A stretch of 64,000 nucleotides of DNA from Gordonia malaquae NBRC 108250 (GTDB taxonomy: Bacteria; Actinomycetota; Actinomycetes; Mycobacteriales; Mycobacteriaceae). The notes beneath the pieces were generated by a model. That model was not told where the DNA came from. It saw only the letters and a list, made by a program, of their open reading frames with translations, and did no database searches. A program made the translations under genes and the position numbers. The stretch is from contig NZ_BAOP01000003.1 in the NCBI RefSeq assembly GCF_000344135.1, positions 62,001 to 126,000 of the forward strand, in the 5' to 3' direction. Numbering within the stretch: position 1 is the first letter of the stretch; each line of letters opens with the position of its first letter. Shown in pieces: positions 1 through 8,977 of this stretch.

Positions 1-26
1 CAAACGACCGGGCGCGACCGGAGGAG

Positions 27-1163
27 CTAGTCGACACGTCGAAGGGTGCCGTCGGCGGATGCGAGGACGCGGACATGGCTCCGAGCCGGAGATCCGCAGC
101 CGCGATCACATCCAATCCAGTGTCCGTGCGGCGGTGCATCAGCGTCCGGGTCGAGGTCCGCGACGTGATCGCGCAAGGCAGTCCGGACATCGGCGGCCGA
201 CTTCGCACAGCCGGGTGATCCTGTGCACGCGGTGAGCGTGGTCCAGGGGGAGCGGGAGTCGAAGATGAAACCCAGGGGAGCCAGCACTCGGACGACGGTT
301 TCGGCGACCGCTTCGTCGAGGTCACCGATCAAGATCTCGCGTTCGGTCGTGATCGACACATGCACTCCGATCGCGGCCGCGTATCGCGCTTGTTCGGCGC
401 TGAGGTTGCCGAACGGCACAACTGCACCGAGCATCACGCGGCCGTCGGTCTGGTCGAACCATCCGACACGGGGTTCGGGATGACGTGGCACCGGCAGCGG
501 CCCCTCGGCCGATGCCCCGAGGGCGGAGAACAACGTGGTACGACGGTCCTCGTCGAGGTCGGAGATCCGCCACGCACCCTCGGCGACGTCGAGGAACGCC
601 CGAGCGGCCGCGACCATCTGATCGGGAAGATCGCGCAGCGGTACCGGTCCGATGACGTGTGAGCCGCCGATCACGACGACGGCGTGGTCCGAGTCGACCG
701 CGACACCCGCGACGTCCGTCGTCCTGGCGAGGACGTCACCGCGTCCGTCGTCCAAGCCGAACCAGAACCGGCCCGACAGGACCGCCGACCAGTCAGCGGC
801 CACCAGTGTGTCGACGAGAGCATCCGCGAAAGGCCGCAGGTCGGCGAGCCCGCCGACCCTGCCGCTGAACGGAGAGACGATCACGTTGCGGACCCTGTCA
901 TGGGCCGAGTCCGACGCGAGGCCCGCCGCGATCACGGCCTCCGCGAACGCCGCGACATCGTTCTCTGCAATCCCCCTGACCTGGAGGTTTCCGCGGACCG
1001 TCAGTTCGATGGTGCCGTCTCCGAACTCGTCAGCCGCCAGCGCGAGGGCGTCGAGAGCTTCGGACGCGATCACGCCGCCCGGCACCCGAATCCGGGCCAA
1101 CGCGCCGTCGGCGGCCTGGTGGGTCCGGAAGACACCGGGGCAGCGGTCTGCGGGAATGCTCAC
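27..1163 (-). CDS. cobG: Precorrin-3B synthase (CobG)
   Basis: This 378-residue protein has the nitrite/sulfite-reductase fold used by CobG, which makes precorrin-3B by O2-dependent oxidation in the aerobic cobalamin pathway. Two ferredoxin-like half domains are visible, around residues 20-90 and 230-300. The cofactor-binding cysteines follow the family pattern C313-x5-C319 and C352-x3-C356, expected to hold a 4Fe-4S cluster and siroheme. The start is GTG (MSIPADRC). A possible -10 TAGGCT lies only about 8 bases upstream, so the mRNA may be leaderless. The gene is divergent from cobN, and the riboswitch between them is oriented for cobN only. Ferredoxin-nitrite or sulfite reductase is the alternative, but the length and cobN neighbour favour CobG. 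Confidence 0.88.
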   Translation of the reverse strand: MSIPADRCPGVFRTHQAADGALARIRVPGGVIASEALDALALAADEFGDGTIELTVRGNLQVRGIAENDVAAFAEAVIAAGLASDSAHDRVRNVIVSPFSGRVGGLADLRPFADALVDTLVAADWSAVLSGRFWFGLDDGRGDVLARTTDVAGVAVDSDHAVVVIGGSHVIGPVPLRDLPDQMVAAARAFLDVAEGAWRISDLDEDRRTTLFSALGASAEGPLPVPRHPEPRVGWFDQTDGRVMLGAVVPFGNLSAEQARYAAAIGVHVSITTEREILIGDLDEAVAETVVRVLAPLGFIFDSRSPWTTLTACTGSPGCAKSAADVRTALRDHVADLDPDADAPPHGHWIGCDRGCGSPARSHVRVLASADGTLRRVD

Positions 1164-1192
1164 CCGTTCAGCCTAGTTGTCGCCGGGCTGGC

Positions 1193-1355
1193 TACGATTG
1201 GCGGCGAACTCGATGTGGAAGCCGGTGTGAAACCGGCGCGGTCGCGCCACTGTGAGGATCCGGTGTTCATTGGCCGGTCCGAGCCAGACCCACGTCGTCA
1301 GGCCGAGAAGCCTCGGCCGTCCCCACGATGCCGGGCGCGTATTCCCGGCGAGGAG
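1193..1355 (+). promoter_or_regulatory. Cobalamin riboswitch with promoter, leader of cobN
   Basis: A -10-like TACGAT (1193-1198) precedes an RNA starting near 1205. The conserved cobalamin-riboswitch core is at 1217-1256: the GGAAGCCGGTG element, the pairing CCGGCGCGG and the B12 box GCCACTGTGA. GAGCCAGACC follows at 1281-1290. Downstream are a hairpin (GGCCGAG 1301-1307 with CTCGGCC 1312-1318) and a second one (GCCGGG 1330-1335 with CCCGGC 1344-1349) that ends 2 bases before the AGGAG ribosome-binding site at 1351-1355. That position suggests translational control by occluding the binding site when cobalamin is bound. The motif identification is strong; the mechanism is inferred. Confidence 0.9.
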
Positions 1356-1361
1356 TACGCC

Positions 1362-4300
1362 GTGATCACGCTGCTGTCCACGTCCGACACCGATCTGCGC
1401 ACCGCCGCCACCTGCGGCGCCGACTACCGGGTGGCGAACCCGAGCCGCATCCTGCTCGACGAGATCCCCGCCCTCATCGACGGCGCCGATCTCGTCGTCG
1501 TCCGAATCCTGGGTGGTCGACGGGCGTGGGAAGAGGGGCTGGACGCCGTCTTGGCCCAGCAGGTTCCGGTGATCGTCCTGTCCGGTGAACTCAATCCCGA
1601 CCCGGACCTGATGGCCATGTCGACGGTTCCGACAGGCGTCGCCGCTCAGGCCCACAGCTACTTCGTCGCAGGCGGTCACGCGAACCTCGCCGCCGTGCAC
1701 GACTTCCTGTCCGACACCGTGCTGCTCACCGGCCTCGGCTTCGCTCCTCCCGTCGAGACTCCCGCCTGGGGAATCCTGGAACGCACCCCGTCCGGCCGAT
1801 CAATCGACTCTTCCGGCCGATCGAGCGAGTCTTCCGGCTCATCGAGCGAGTCTTCCGGCTCATCGAGCGCAGTCGAGATGCGCGTCGGCGTCCTGTACTA
1901 CCGCGCCCAGCATCTCGCTGGAAACACCGAGTACGTCGACACCCTGTGCACCGCGATCGAGAACCACGGCGGGCAAGCAGAAGCGGTGTTCTGCGCTTCG
2001 CTGCGTGCCGCCGACGACGAACTGATCGCACATCTCGGCACCTTCGACGCGTTGATCGTGACTGTGCTCGCGGCAGGCGGCATCACGCCGGCCACGGCGG
2101 GCGCAGGCGGAGACGACGAAGCATGGAACGTCGAACGTCTTGCGGCTCTGGACATTCCGATCCTGCAGGGGCTGTGCCTCACATCGTCGCGTGACGATTG
2201 GGAGTCACAGGACGACGGGGTGTCGCCGCTCGACGTCGCTAGCCAGGTCGCGGTACCCGAGTTCGACGGCCGGATCATCACCGTGCCGTTCTCGTTCAAG
2301 GAGTTCGACGACAACGGTCTGCCGTTCTACGCGCCCGACGTCGAGCGCTGCGCGCGCGTCGCAGGAATCGCCGTCCGGCACGCTCGGCTGCGTCACCTCC
2401 CCGCGACGGAGCGCCGCATCGCGCTGCTGTTGTCGGCCTACCCGACGAAGCATGCACGAATCGGCAACGCCGTCGGCCTCGACACCCCGCGCAGCCTCGT
2501 TCATCTGCTGAGGGCGCTCGGCGACGCCGGTTACCAGGTCGCCGGCGACGTGCCGGGCCTCGGCGCGACCCCGGATGCCGACGATCCCGATGCACTGATG
2601 CACGCACTGATCGACGCCGGAGGCCAGGACGCCGACTGGCTCACGGAGGAGGCACTGGCGGCCAATCCGATCCGGGTGGGCGCGGCCGACTACACCCGCT
2701 GGTTCCAGACGCTGCCCGACGGTCTCCGCGGAGCGGTCATCGAGCATTGGGGACCGCCACCCGGCGAGCTCTTCGTCGACCGGTCGGCGAATCCGGACGG
2801 CGACATCGTGATCGCCGCCATGACGTTCGGGAACATCGTGCTCCTGGTTCAGCCGCCCCGCGGCTTCGGCGAGAACCCCGTCGCGATCTACCACGATCCG
2901 GATCTGCCGCCGAGTCACCACTACCTGGCGAGTTACCGCTGGCTCGCATCGCGGGCCGACACCGACGGGTGGGGTTTCGGAGCCGACGCCGTCGTCCACG
3001 TCGGCAAACACGGAAACCTGGAGTGGCTGCCCGGTAAGACCCTCGGGATGTCGGCGGACTGCGGCACCGATGCTGCGCTGGGCGATCTTCCGCTGATCTA
3101 CCCATTCCTGGTCAACGACCCCGGCGAGGGCACGCAGGCCAAGCGTCGAGCGCACGCTGTCCTCGTCGACCACCTGATTCCGCCGATGGCCCGGGCCGAG
3201 TCGTACGGCGACATCTCCCGCCTCGAGCAGCTTCTCGACGAGCACGCGAACATCTCGGCACTCGATCCGGGCAAGCTGCCAGCCATCCGACAGCAGATCT
3301 GGACCCTCTTGACCGCAGCGAAGATGGACGCCGACCTGGGCCTCGCGGAACGGCCGGAGGAGGACGTGTTCGACGACATGCTCCTGCACGTCGACGGATG
3401 GCTGTGCGAGATCAAGGATGCCGCGATCCGCGACGGTCTCCACGTGCTCGGCCAGGCGCCGGACGCCGAGACCGAAGTGGACCTGGTCCTCGCCATGCTC
3501 CGGGCCCGTCAGCTGTGGGGCGGTTCGCAGAGCCTGCCGGGCCTGCGCGAAGCACTCGGTCTGGTCGAGAACGACTCGTCGCGCGGCGACGTCGATCGTG
3601 TGGAGCAGATCGCTCGCGACCTCGTGTCGACATGCGCCGACGACGACTGGTCGACGGAGGCCGTCGCTGCTGCGACGGCCGATCATCCGGACGAGGTGGG
3701 GGAGATCCTCACGTTCGCCGCCACCGAGGTGGTTCCACGGCTGCGTCAGACGAGTCGCGAGATCGACCAGGTGCTTCACGCGCTCGACGGCGGTTTCATC
3801 GAGGCCGGGCCGAGCGGCTCCCCGCTTCGCGGTCTGATCAACGTGCTCCCGACGGGTCGCAACTTCTACTCCGTCGACCCCAAAGCGGTCCCGTCGCAGT
3901 TGGCTTTCGAGACCGGCCGCGCGATGGCCGACTCGCTCGTCGAACGGTACCTCGCCGATCACGGCGAGTATCCGGCGTCAGTGGGACTGTCGGTCTGGGG
4001 AACCAGCGCGATGCGGACCTCGGGCGACGACGTCGGCGAGATCCTCGCGCTCCTCGGTGTGGCACCCGTGTGGGATGAGATGTCCCGCCGCATCACGGGT
4101 GTCGAACTGGTCCCGCTCGCTGAGCTGGGCCGCCCGCGCATCGATGTGACGATCCGCATCTCCGGGTTCTTCCGCGACGCCTTCTCACATGTGGTCACCA
4201 TGCTCGACGACGCCGTGCGCCTCGCCGCCGACGCCGACGAGCCGGACTCCGACAACTTCGTGGCCGCCCATGCTCGGGCGGCGCTCGCCGAGCACGGCGA

Positions 4301-5045
4301 CGCGCGACGCGCGACGACCCGCGTGTTCGGCTCTCGTCCGGGCACGTACGGGGCTGGACTCCTGCAGTTGATCGATTCGAAGCAGTGGCGGACCGATGAC
4401 GACCTCGCGGCCGTCTACACCGAGTGGGGCGGCTACGCGTACGGCCGCGAACTCGACGGTGTCGCCGCGGTCGACGACATGCGTGCGGCGTACCGCAGGA
4501 TCGCCGTCGCCGCGAAGAACACCGACACCCGAGAGCACGACATCGCCGACTCCGACGACTACTTCCAGTTCCACGGAGGGATGATCGCCACCGTCCGATC
4601 GCTCACCGGATCGAACCCGGAGGCGTACATCGGTGACTCGACCCGCCCCGACGCGGTGCGCACTCGCACGCTGCACGAGGAGACCTCACGGGTGTTCCGG
4701 GCTCGCGTGGTGAACCCGCGCTGGTTGTCGGCCATGCGGCGGCACGGCTACAAGGGCGCGTTCGAGATGGCGGCGACGGTCGACTACCTGTTCGGGTACG
4801 ACGCCACGACCGACGTCGTCGCCGATTGGATGTACGAACAGCTCACCGAGCAGTACGTTCTGGACAAGACCAACCGCGAGTTCCTGCAGCAGTCCAACCC
4901 GTGGGCACTGCACGGGATCTCCGAGCGGCTCCTCGAAGCCGTGGAGCGCGACATGTGGCACGAGCCTCCCGCCGAACTCCTCGACGAGCTTCGTCGCGTG
5001 TACCTCGACGCCGAGGGCGACATCGAGGAGCGCACCGAGAGCTAG
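1362..5045 (+). CDS. cobN: Cobaltochelatase large subunit CobN
   Basis: This is the 1227-residue CobN subunit of the ATP-dependent aerobic cobaltochelatase, which inserts cobalt into hydrogenobyrinate a,c-diamide together with CobS and CobT. The family motif HGNLEWLPGK is near residues 548-557, and the protein is alignable with CobN/BchH-type chelatases along its length. The frame is open from far upstream, but the GTG at 1362 has AGGAG at 1351-1355 with 6-base spacing and sits directly behind the riboswitch. The earlier part of the frame runs antisense through cobG and the riboswitch and is not coding. Residues 147-170 are an in-frame serine-rich tandem repeat, described separately. No cobS or cobT gene is adjacent. 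Confidence 0.95.
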   Translation: MITLLSTSDTDLRTAATCGADYRVANPSRILLDEIPALIDGADLVVVRILGGRRAWEEGLDAVLAQQVPVIVLSGELNPDPDLMAMSTVPTGVAAQAHSYFVAGGHANLAAVHDFLSDTVLLTGLGFAPPVETPAWGILERTPSGRSIDSSGRSSESSGSSSESSGSSSAVEMRVGVLYYRAQHLAGNTEYVDTLCTAIENHGGQAEAVFCASLRAADDELIAHLGTFDALIVTVLAAGGITPATAGAGGDDEAWNVERLAALDIPILQGLCLTSSRDDWESQDDGVSPLDVASQVAVPEFDGRIITVPFSFKEFDDNGLPFYAPDVERCARVAGIAVRHARLRHLPATERRIALLLSAYPTKHARIGNAVGLDTPRSLVHLLRALGDAGYQVAGDVPGLGATPDADDPDALMHALIDAGGQDADWLTEEALAANPIRVGAADYTRWFQTLPDGLRGAVIEHWGPPPGELFVDRSANPDGDIVIAAMTFGNIVLLVQPPRGFGENPVAIYHDPDLPPSHHYLASYRWLASRADTDGWGFGADAVVHVGKHGNLEWLPGKTLGMSADCGTDAALGDLPLIYPFLVNDPGEGTQAKRRAHAVLVDHLIPPMARAESYGDISRLEQLLDEHANISALDPGKLPAIRQQIWTLLTAAKMDADLGLAERPEEDVFDDMLLHVDGWLCEIKDAAIRDGLHVLGQAPDAETEVDLVLAMLRARQLWGGSQSLPGLREALGLVENDSSRGDVDRVEQIARDLVSTCADDDWSTEAVAAATADHPDEVGEILTFAATEVVPRLRQTSREIDQVLHALDGGFIEAGPSGSPLRGLINVLPTGRNFYSVDPKAVPSQLAFETGRAMADSLVERYLADHGEYPASVGLSVWGTSAMRTSGDDVGEILALLGVAPVWDEMSRRITGVELVPLAELGRPRIDVTIRISGFFRDAFSHVVTMLDDAVRLAADADEPDSDNFVAAHARAALAEHGDARRATTRVFGSRPGTYGAGLLQLIDSKQWRTDDDLAAVYTEWGGYAYGRELDGVAAVDDMRAAYRRIAVAAKNTDTREHDIADSDDYFQFHGGMIATVRSLTGSNPEAYIGDSTRPDAVRTRTLHEETSRVFRARVVNPRWLSAMRRHGYKGAFEMAATVDYLFGYDATTDVVADWMYEQLTEQYVLDKTNREFLQQSNPWALHGISERLLEAVERDMWHEPPAELLDELRRVYLDAEGDIEERTES
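1800..1870 (+). repeat. 21-bp tandem repeat inside cobN (serine-rich linker)
   Basis: Three 21-bp units (1800-1820, 1821-1841, 1842-1862) and a 7-base partial unit encode alternating Ser, Gly and Glu/Arg residues such as SSESSGS. The second and third units are nearly identical. The unit is a multiple of three, so copy changes keep cobN in frame. The repeat joins the N-terminal region to the rest of the chelatase. Confidence 0.9.
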
Positions 5046-5050
5046 CGCGG

Positions 5051-5114
5051 GCTTGTCGTGAGCGAGCGAAGCCAGTCGAAGGGCTTGTCGTGAGCGAGCG
5101 GAGCGAGTCGAAGG
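5051..5114 (+). repeat. Two tandem 32-bp intergenic repeats
   Basis: Two head-to-tail 32-bp units (5051-5082 and 5083-5114) start GCTTGTCGTGAGCGAGCG and end AGTCGAAGG, with only a few differences. They lie directly after the cobN stop. The core GAGCGAG/AGTCGAAGG resembles repeats I recall between genes in Gordonia-type genomes, and a related short repeat occurs at 42420-42459. Function unknown. They could act in transcript 3' ends or be simple dispersed repeats. Confidence 0.8.
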
Positions 5115-5183
5115 GAACTCTTTTGTGGACGCAAGCGTTGTAGCTACAGACAAGCGCACGTGACACGACAGAGAGACACGGAC

Positions 5184-5711
5184 ATGATCAGGCTTCTACT
5201 CGCGGGCTACGTCGTCGTGGAGATCGCGGCGTTCGCAGCGTTGACCTACTTCCTCGGCTTCGGGTGGGCGTTGCTCATCACCCTGGGCGCTGCGGCGGTC
5301 GGCTTCGCTGTCCTGGGCCGTCGCGCTCGCGGGCTCACCGCAGATCTTCGACGAGCCTCCCGTCGCGAGCCGACAGACGGGGAACCCGCGTCCGACGCTG
5401 CGTTGTTCGCCGGTGCCGCGTTGTTCACGATCCTTCCGGGTGTGGTGTCGACCATTGTCGGACTCGTGTTGATGACACCGCCGGTCCGTCGCATGCTCGC
5501 GCCTGCCGTTGAGCGGAGCCTCGTCCGACGCGCGTCGTTCGTCGTCGCCGGGGTCCCCGGTGGCATGGGCCGTCGTTACGTGGACGGAACCGTCGAGGGA
5601 GACGTCGTCGACCAGACGTCCGACGTGGTTGACATCACGCCCCGCAACCCGGACGGAAGCGTCTACATCGACCTGCCCCGGCTGCCGCAGTCGCCGGTCA
5701 CCCAACCCTGA
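5184..5711 (+). CDS. FxsA-family membrane protein
   Basis: This 175-residue protein matches the FxsA/YtzA family of small cytoplasmic-membrane proteins, named after an E. coli protein whose overexpression relieves F-plasmid exclusion of phage T7. Two hydrophobic hairpins are visible at residues 2-40 (MIRLLLAGYVVVEIAAFAAL) and around 78-108 (the conserved GAALFTILPGVVSTIVG stretch), followed by a basic-to-acidic hydrophilic tail. The ATG at 5184 fits the family N-terminus. A GTG at 5160 would add 8 residues. A 10-bp palindrome TGTAGCTACA (5139-5148) lies upstream. Its cellular role is not established. Confidence 0.8.
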   Translation: MIRLLLAGYVVVEIAAFAALTYFLGFGWALLITLGAAAVGFAVLGRRARGLTADLRRASRREPTDGEPASDAALFAGAALFTILPGVVSTIVGLVLMTPPVRRMLAPAVERSLVRRASFVVAGVPGGMGRRYVDGTVEGDVVDQTSDVVDITPRNPDGSVYIDLPRLPQSPVTQP

Positions 5712-5747
5712 CGGCACGCTCGCCGGGCCTTTGACACAATCGAGGGT

Positions 5748-7370
5748 GTGACCACACAGCTTCTGGTCGGTGGAATGGTCTATTCCTCGCCGGCCGTCCC
5801 CGATGCCACTGCACTCGCGATCACTGACGGAGTCGTCGTCTGGGTCGGGACCGACGATGTGGGTCGGGCGCTGCATCCGGACGCGGAGGTGGTCGACCTC
5901 GACGGTCACTTCGTCGCACCGGCGTTCGTCGACTCGCACGTTCATCTGACCGACATGGGGCTTCGACTTACCGGCCTCGACCTGACCGACGCGACGAGCC
6001 GAACAGACTGCCTCGATCGGCTCGCCGCGCACGTCGCCGACTCCGATCAGGCGATCGTGTGGGGTCTCGGATGGGACGCGTCCACCTGGTCGGGAGACCG
6101 ACCCGACGACGACATGCCGCCCACCACCGACGACATCGATCGCGTGGCCGGTGGACGCCCGGTCTACCTGGCGCGTGTCGATGAGCATTCGGCAGCGGCC
6201 TCTACCGCACTGCGGGAGCTCGTTCACGGCATCGAGGCCGCCACCGGTTTCGACGCGCAGGGACCGCTCGTCGCAGACGCCCACCATCGTGTCCGTGCTG
6301 CGGCACGGGCGCTCATCACTCCCGAAGCTCGCCACGATGCACAGATCAAGGCACTCGACCACGCGGCGTCACGCGGTGTCGTCGCCGTTCACGAGAACGG
6401 CGGCCCCGATATCAGCGGGGTCGACGACTTCCGCTCGCTCGCCGACCTCGACCACGGCGTCACGGTGCGCCGATACTGGGGCCAGCCGGTCAGCACGCTG
6501 GAGGAGGCGCGCGCAGTCGTCTCCGCGATGGGTGCCGACGGCATCGGCGGAGACCTGTTCGTCGACGGCGCTCTCGGGTCGCGCACCGCGTGGCTGAGCG
6601 CGGAGTACAGCGATGCACCGGGTGAGTTCGGGGTGAGCTACCTCGACGAGGAGACCATCGCCAACCATCTGCGCGCCACCACCCTCGCAGGTGTGCAGGC
6701 CGGGTTCCATGTGATCGGCGACGGAGCCGTCGCGGCTGTTGCGGCCGCAATGACCCTCGTCGCCGACGAACTCGGCACTCCCGCGCTCGCACGATGTGCC
6801 CACCGTCTCGAACATGCCGAGATGGTCACCGCGGAGCAGGCGGAGGTGTTCGCACGATGCGGTGTGGTGGCGAGTATGCAGCCGCTGTTCGACGACGAAT
6901 GGGGCGGGGACGACGCCCTGTACATCAAGCGGCTCGGCGATCGGGCTCCGACGCTCAACAACTTCGCCGGACTCGCCAAAGCCGGTGTGGCCCTCGCGTT
7001 CTCCAGTGACGCCCCGGTCTGCGACATCGACCCGTGGGCGACCATTCGTGCCGCCGCGCATCACCACACGCCTACCAACGCGATCTCGCCGCGTGCAGCG
7101 TTCGCCGCCTGCACGCGTGGCGGATGGCGCGCCGGAGGTGTCAACGACGGGCTCACCGGCACACTCGTGCCGGGCGCCCCCGCACACTACGCGGTCTGGG
7201 ACGTCGACGAACTCGTCGTCGCCGCCTCCCATGCCGGTGTCCAGCGCTGGTCGACCGATCCCAGATCACGCGTTCCGGCTCTCCCGGACGTCGCACCCGG
7301 TGCGCGACTGCCCGAATGCGTCCGGACGGTCGCTGCCGGCGTCACCATTTACGAGCGGCCGACTGCGTGA
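5748..7370 (+). CDS. Amidohydrolase family protein (YtcJ-like)
   Basis: This 540-residue metal-dependent hydrolase belongs to the amidohydrolase_3/YtcJ group. The first metal-binding motif is H64-V-H66 in FVDSHVHLTD. Further likely ligands are the His in GFHVIGDGA, the His in CAHRLEHAEM and the Asp in AFSSDAPV. Such enzymes hydrolyse amides or similar bonds in cyclic or N-acyl compounds, and the substrate cannot be read from the sequence. The start is GTG. The stop overlaps the GTG of lnt (GTGA at 7367-7370), so the two genes are translationally coupled. No signal peptide is seen, so it is probably cytoplasmic. Confidence 0.85.
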   Translation: MTTQLLVGGMVYSSPAVPDATALAITDGVVVWVGTDDVGRALHPDAEVVDLDGHFVAPAFVDSHVHLTDMGLRLTGLDLTDATSRTDCLDRLAAHVADSDQAIVWGLGWDASTWSGDRPDDDMPPTTDDIDRVAGGRPVYLARVDEHSAAASTALRELVHGIEAATGFDAQGPLVADAHHRVRAAARALITPEARHDAQIKALDHAASRGVVAVHENGGPDISGVDDFRSLADLDHGVTVRRYWGQPVSTLEEARAVVSAMGADGIGGDLFVDGALGSRTAWLSAEYSDAPGEFGVSYLDEETIANHLRATTLAGVQAGFHVIGDGAVAAVAAAMTLVADELGTPALARCAHRLEHAEMVTAEQAEVFARCGVVASMQPLFDDEWGGDDALYIKRLGDRAPTLNNFAGLAKAGVALAFSSDAPVCDIDPWATIRAAAHHHTPTNAISPRAAFAACTRGGWRAGGVNDGLTGTLVPGAPAHYAVWDVDELVVAASHAGVQRWSTDPRSRVPALPDVAPGARLPECVRTVAAGVTIYERPTA

Positions 7371-8977
7371 GGCTTCCCGGCTGGGCGTGGCGACTTCTAG
7401 CGTCGGCCGCGTCCGGCGGGCTGATGTACGCCGCATTTCCGCCGCGTGACCTCTGGTTCCTTGCTCCGCTGTCGCTAGCAGTGCTCTACGCAGTCCTGCG
7501 TGTCGGGCGCCCCAGGATTCGAGTCGGCGCTCTGTCGGGGTTCGTGTTCGGCGTCGCGTTCTTCGTGCCGCTCCTGCCGTGGATCGGGGAGTACGTCGGC
7601 CCGCTGCCATGGCTTGCTCTGGCGGTGGTGATGGCCCTCTATCTGGCCGCGTTCGGCGCTGTGGCAACGCTCACCATGCGCCTGCAATGCGCGCCTGTAT
7701 GGTTCGCCGTCGCCTGGGTCGGAGTCGAAGCGATCCGTTCGTCGTTCCCGTTCGGTGGATTCCCGTGGGGACGAGCGGCATTCAGTCAGACGACCGGCCT
7801 GCTTCTTCCGTTGACGTCTCTCGTCGGAGCACCGGGGCTCTCGTTCCTGGTCGCGATCGTCGGAGCCGGCGTCGGTGCTTGCGCCCTTGCTCTTATCGAT
7901 CTTAAGCGGGCGAGCGGCGGGCGTCTGCGCCCGGCCGCGGGTGCCGCGGTGGTCGTAGCCTCGTTGATCGCGGGCGCGGTGATGAGCTTGGTCGGTGCAC
8001 CCGGAACGCATGCAACGGGGTCGATCGAGGTCGCCGCCGTTCAGGGCAACGTTCCGCGACTCGGCCTCGACTTCAACGAACAACGTCGTGCAGTGCTCGA
8101 CAACCACGTTGAACAGACGATGGAACTCGCCCGCCAGGTTCGAGACGGCAGCCGCCCTCAACCCGACATCGTGCTGTGGCCGGAGAACGCATCCGACATC
8201 CCACCGTCGCTGAACCCGGACGCCGCCGAGTTGATTCGCTCAGCGGCGACCTCCGCCGGTGTGCCGATCGTGCTCGGCACCCTCGTGCCGAACGACGACG
8301 GTCGGCCGTCCAACTCAGTCCTGCTGTGGGGGGTCACCGACAGGGTCGCCGACTCCGATCCGTCTGGCCGCTACGACAAGCACATCATCCAGCCCTTCGG
8401 CGAGTACCTCCCGTGGCGGGGATTCTTCCGGCACTTCTCGTCGTACGCCGATCGTGCAGGCGACTTCCGTCCGGGCACCGGACCCGCGATCCTCACCGCT
8501 CAGACGTCTGAGGGGCCAGTTCGTCTCGGCGTCTCGACGTGCTGGGAGGTCGCGTTCGACCGTTCCCCACGTCAAGCGATCGACGACGGCGCACAACTCC
8601 TGTACGTACCGACCAACAATGCGACGTTCGGGCTCACAGAGATGAGCAGCCAGCAGCTCGCGATGTCGCGCATCCGCGCCGTTGAGACCGGCCGCGACGT
8701 CGCCGTCGTCTCGACCAGTGGACTCAGCGCCCTGATCCGGTCCGACGGAACGATCATCGACCAGAGTGAGCTCTTCGAGCCCGCCCTGTTGCAGAGTCCG
8801 CTGGAACTGCGCGACGGACGCACCGTTGCGGTCCGACTCGGGGCCTGGCCGGAACGCGCGATACTGCTGATCTTGGTGGTCGGTTTTTTGTACGCACTGA
8901 TGCGAGCGACTAACCTCGATGTGTTCGCCGGTCGACGCCGACCGGCCGGAGGGATGAAGGAGCACGATGAGCGGTAG
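7367..8977 (+). CDS. lnt: Apolipoprotein N-acyltransferase (Lnt)
   Basis: This 536-residue membrane enzyme transfers a third acyl chain to the N-terminal cysteine of lipoproteins. The N-terminal half has about six to seven hydrophobic segments; the C-terminal half is a nitrilase-type domain. The catalytic triad is visible: Glu near residue 273 (LWPEN), Lys near 338 ([16 protein letters not shown]) and Cys near 391 (GVSTCWE), close to the E. coli positions 267, 335 and 387. A last membrane segment lies near the C-terminus. GTG 7367 overlaps the preceding stop. The gene ends 11 bases inside ppm1. In M. tuberculosis these two activities are one polypeptide; here they are separate genes. Confidence 0.93.
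   Translation: MRLPGWAWRLLASAASGGLMYAAFPPRDLWFLAPLSLAVLYAVLRVGRPRIRVGALSGFVFGVAFFVPLLPWIGEYVGPLPWLALAVVMALYLAAFGAVATLTMRLQCAPVWFAVAWVGVEAIRSSFPFGGFPWGRAAFSQTTGLLLPLTSLVGAPGLSFLVAIVGAGVGACALALIDLKRASGGRLRPAAGAAVVVASLIAGAVMSLVGAPGTHATGSIEVAAVQGNVPRLGLDFNEQRRAVLDNHVEQTMELARQVRDGSRPQPDIVLWPENASDIPPSLNPDAAELIRSAATSAGVPIVLGTLVPNDDGRPSNSVLLWGVTDRVADSDPSGRYDKHIIQPFGEYLPWRGFFRHFSSYADRAGDFRPGTGPAILTAQTSEGPVRLGVSTCWEVAFDRSPRQAIDDGAQLLYVPTNNATFGLTEMSSQQLAMSRIRAVETGRDVAVVSTSGLSALIRSDGTIIDQSELFEPALLQSPLELRDGRTVAVRLGAWPERAILLILVVGFLYALMRATNLDVFAGRRRPAGGMKEHDER

Noticed and set aside
684..1361. N-terminal extension of the cobN frame
   Set aside because: It runs antisense through cobG and across the riboswitch; GTG 1362 has a good ribosome-binding site.
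2205..3962. 585-codon minus-strand open frame inside cobN
   Set aside because: Shadow frame caused by high GC; composition is Arg/Val/Asp-rich without a domain, and cobN is conserved on the other strand.
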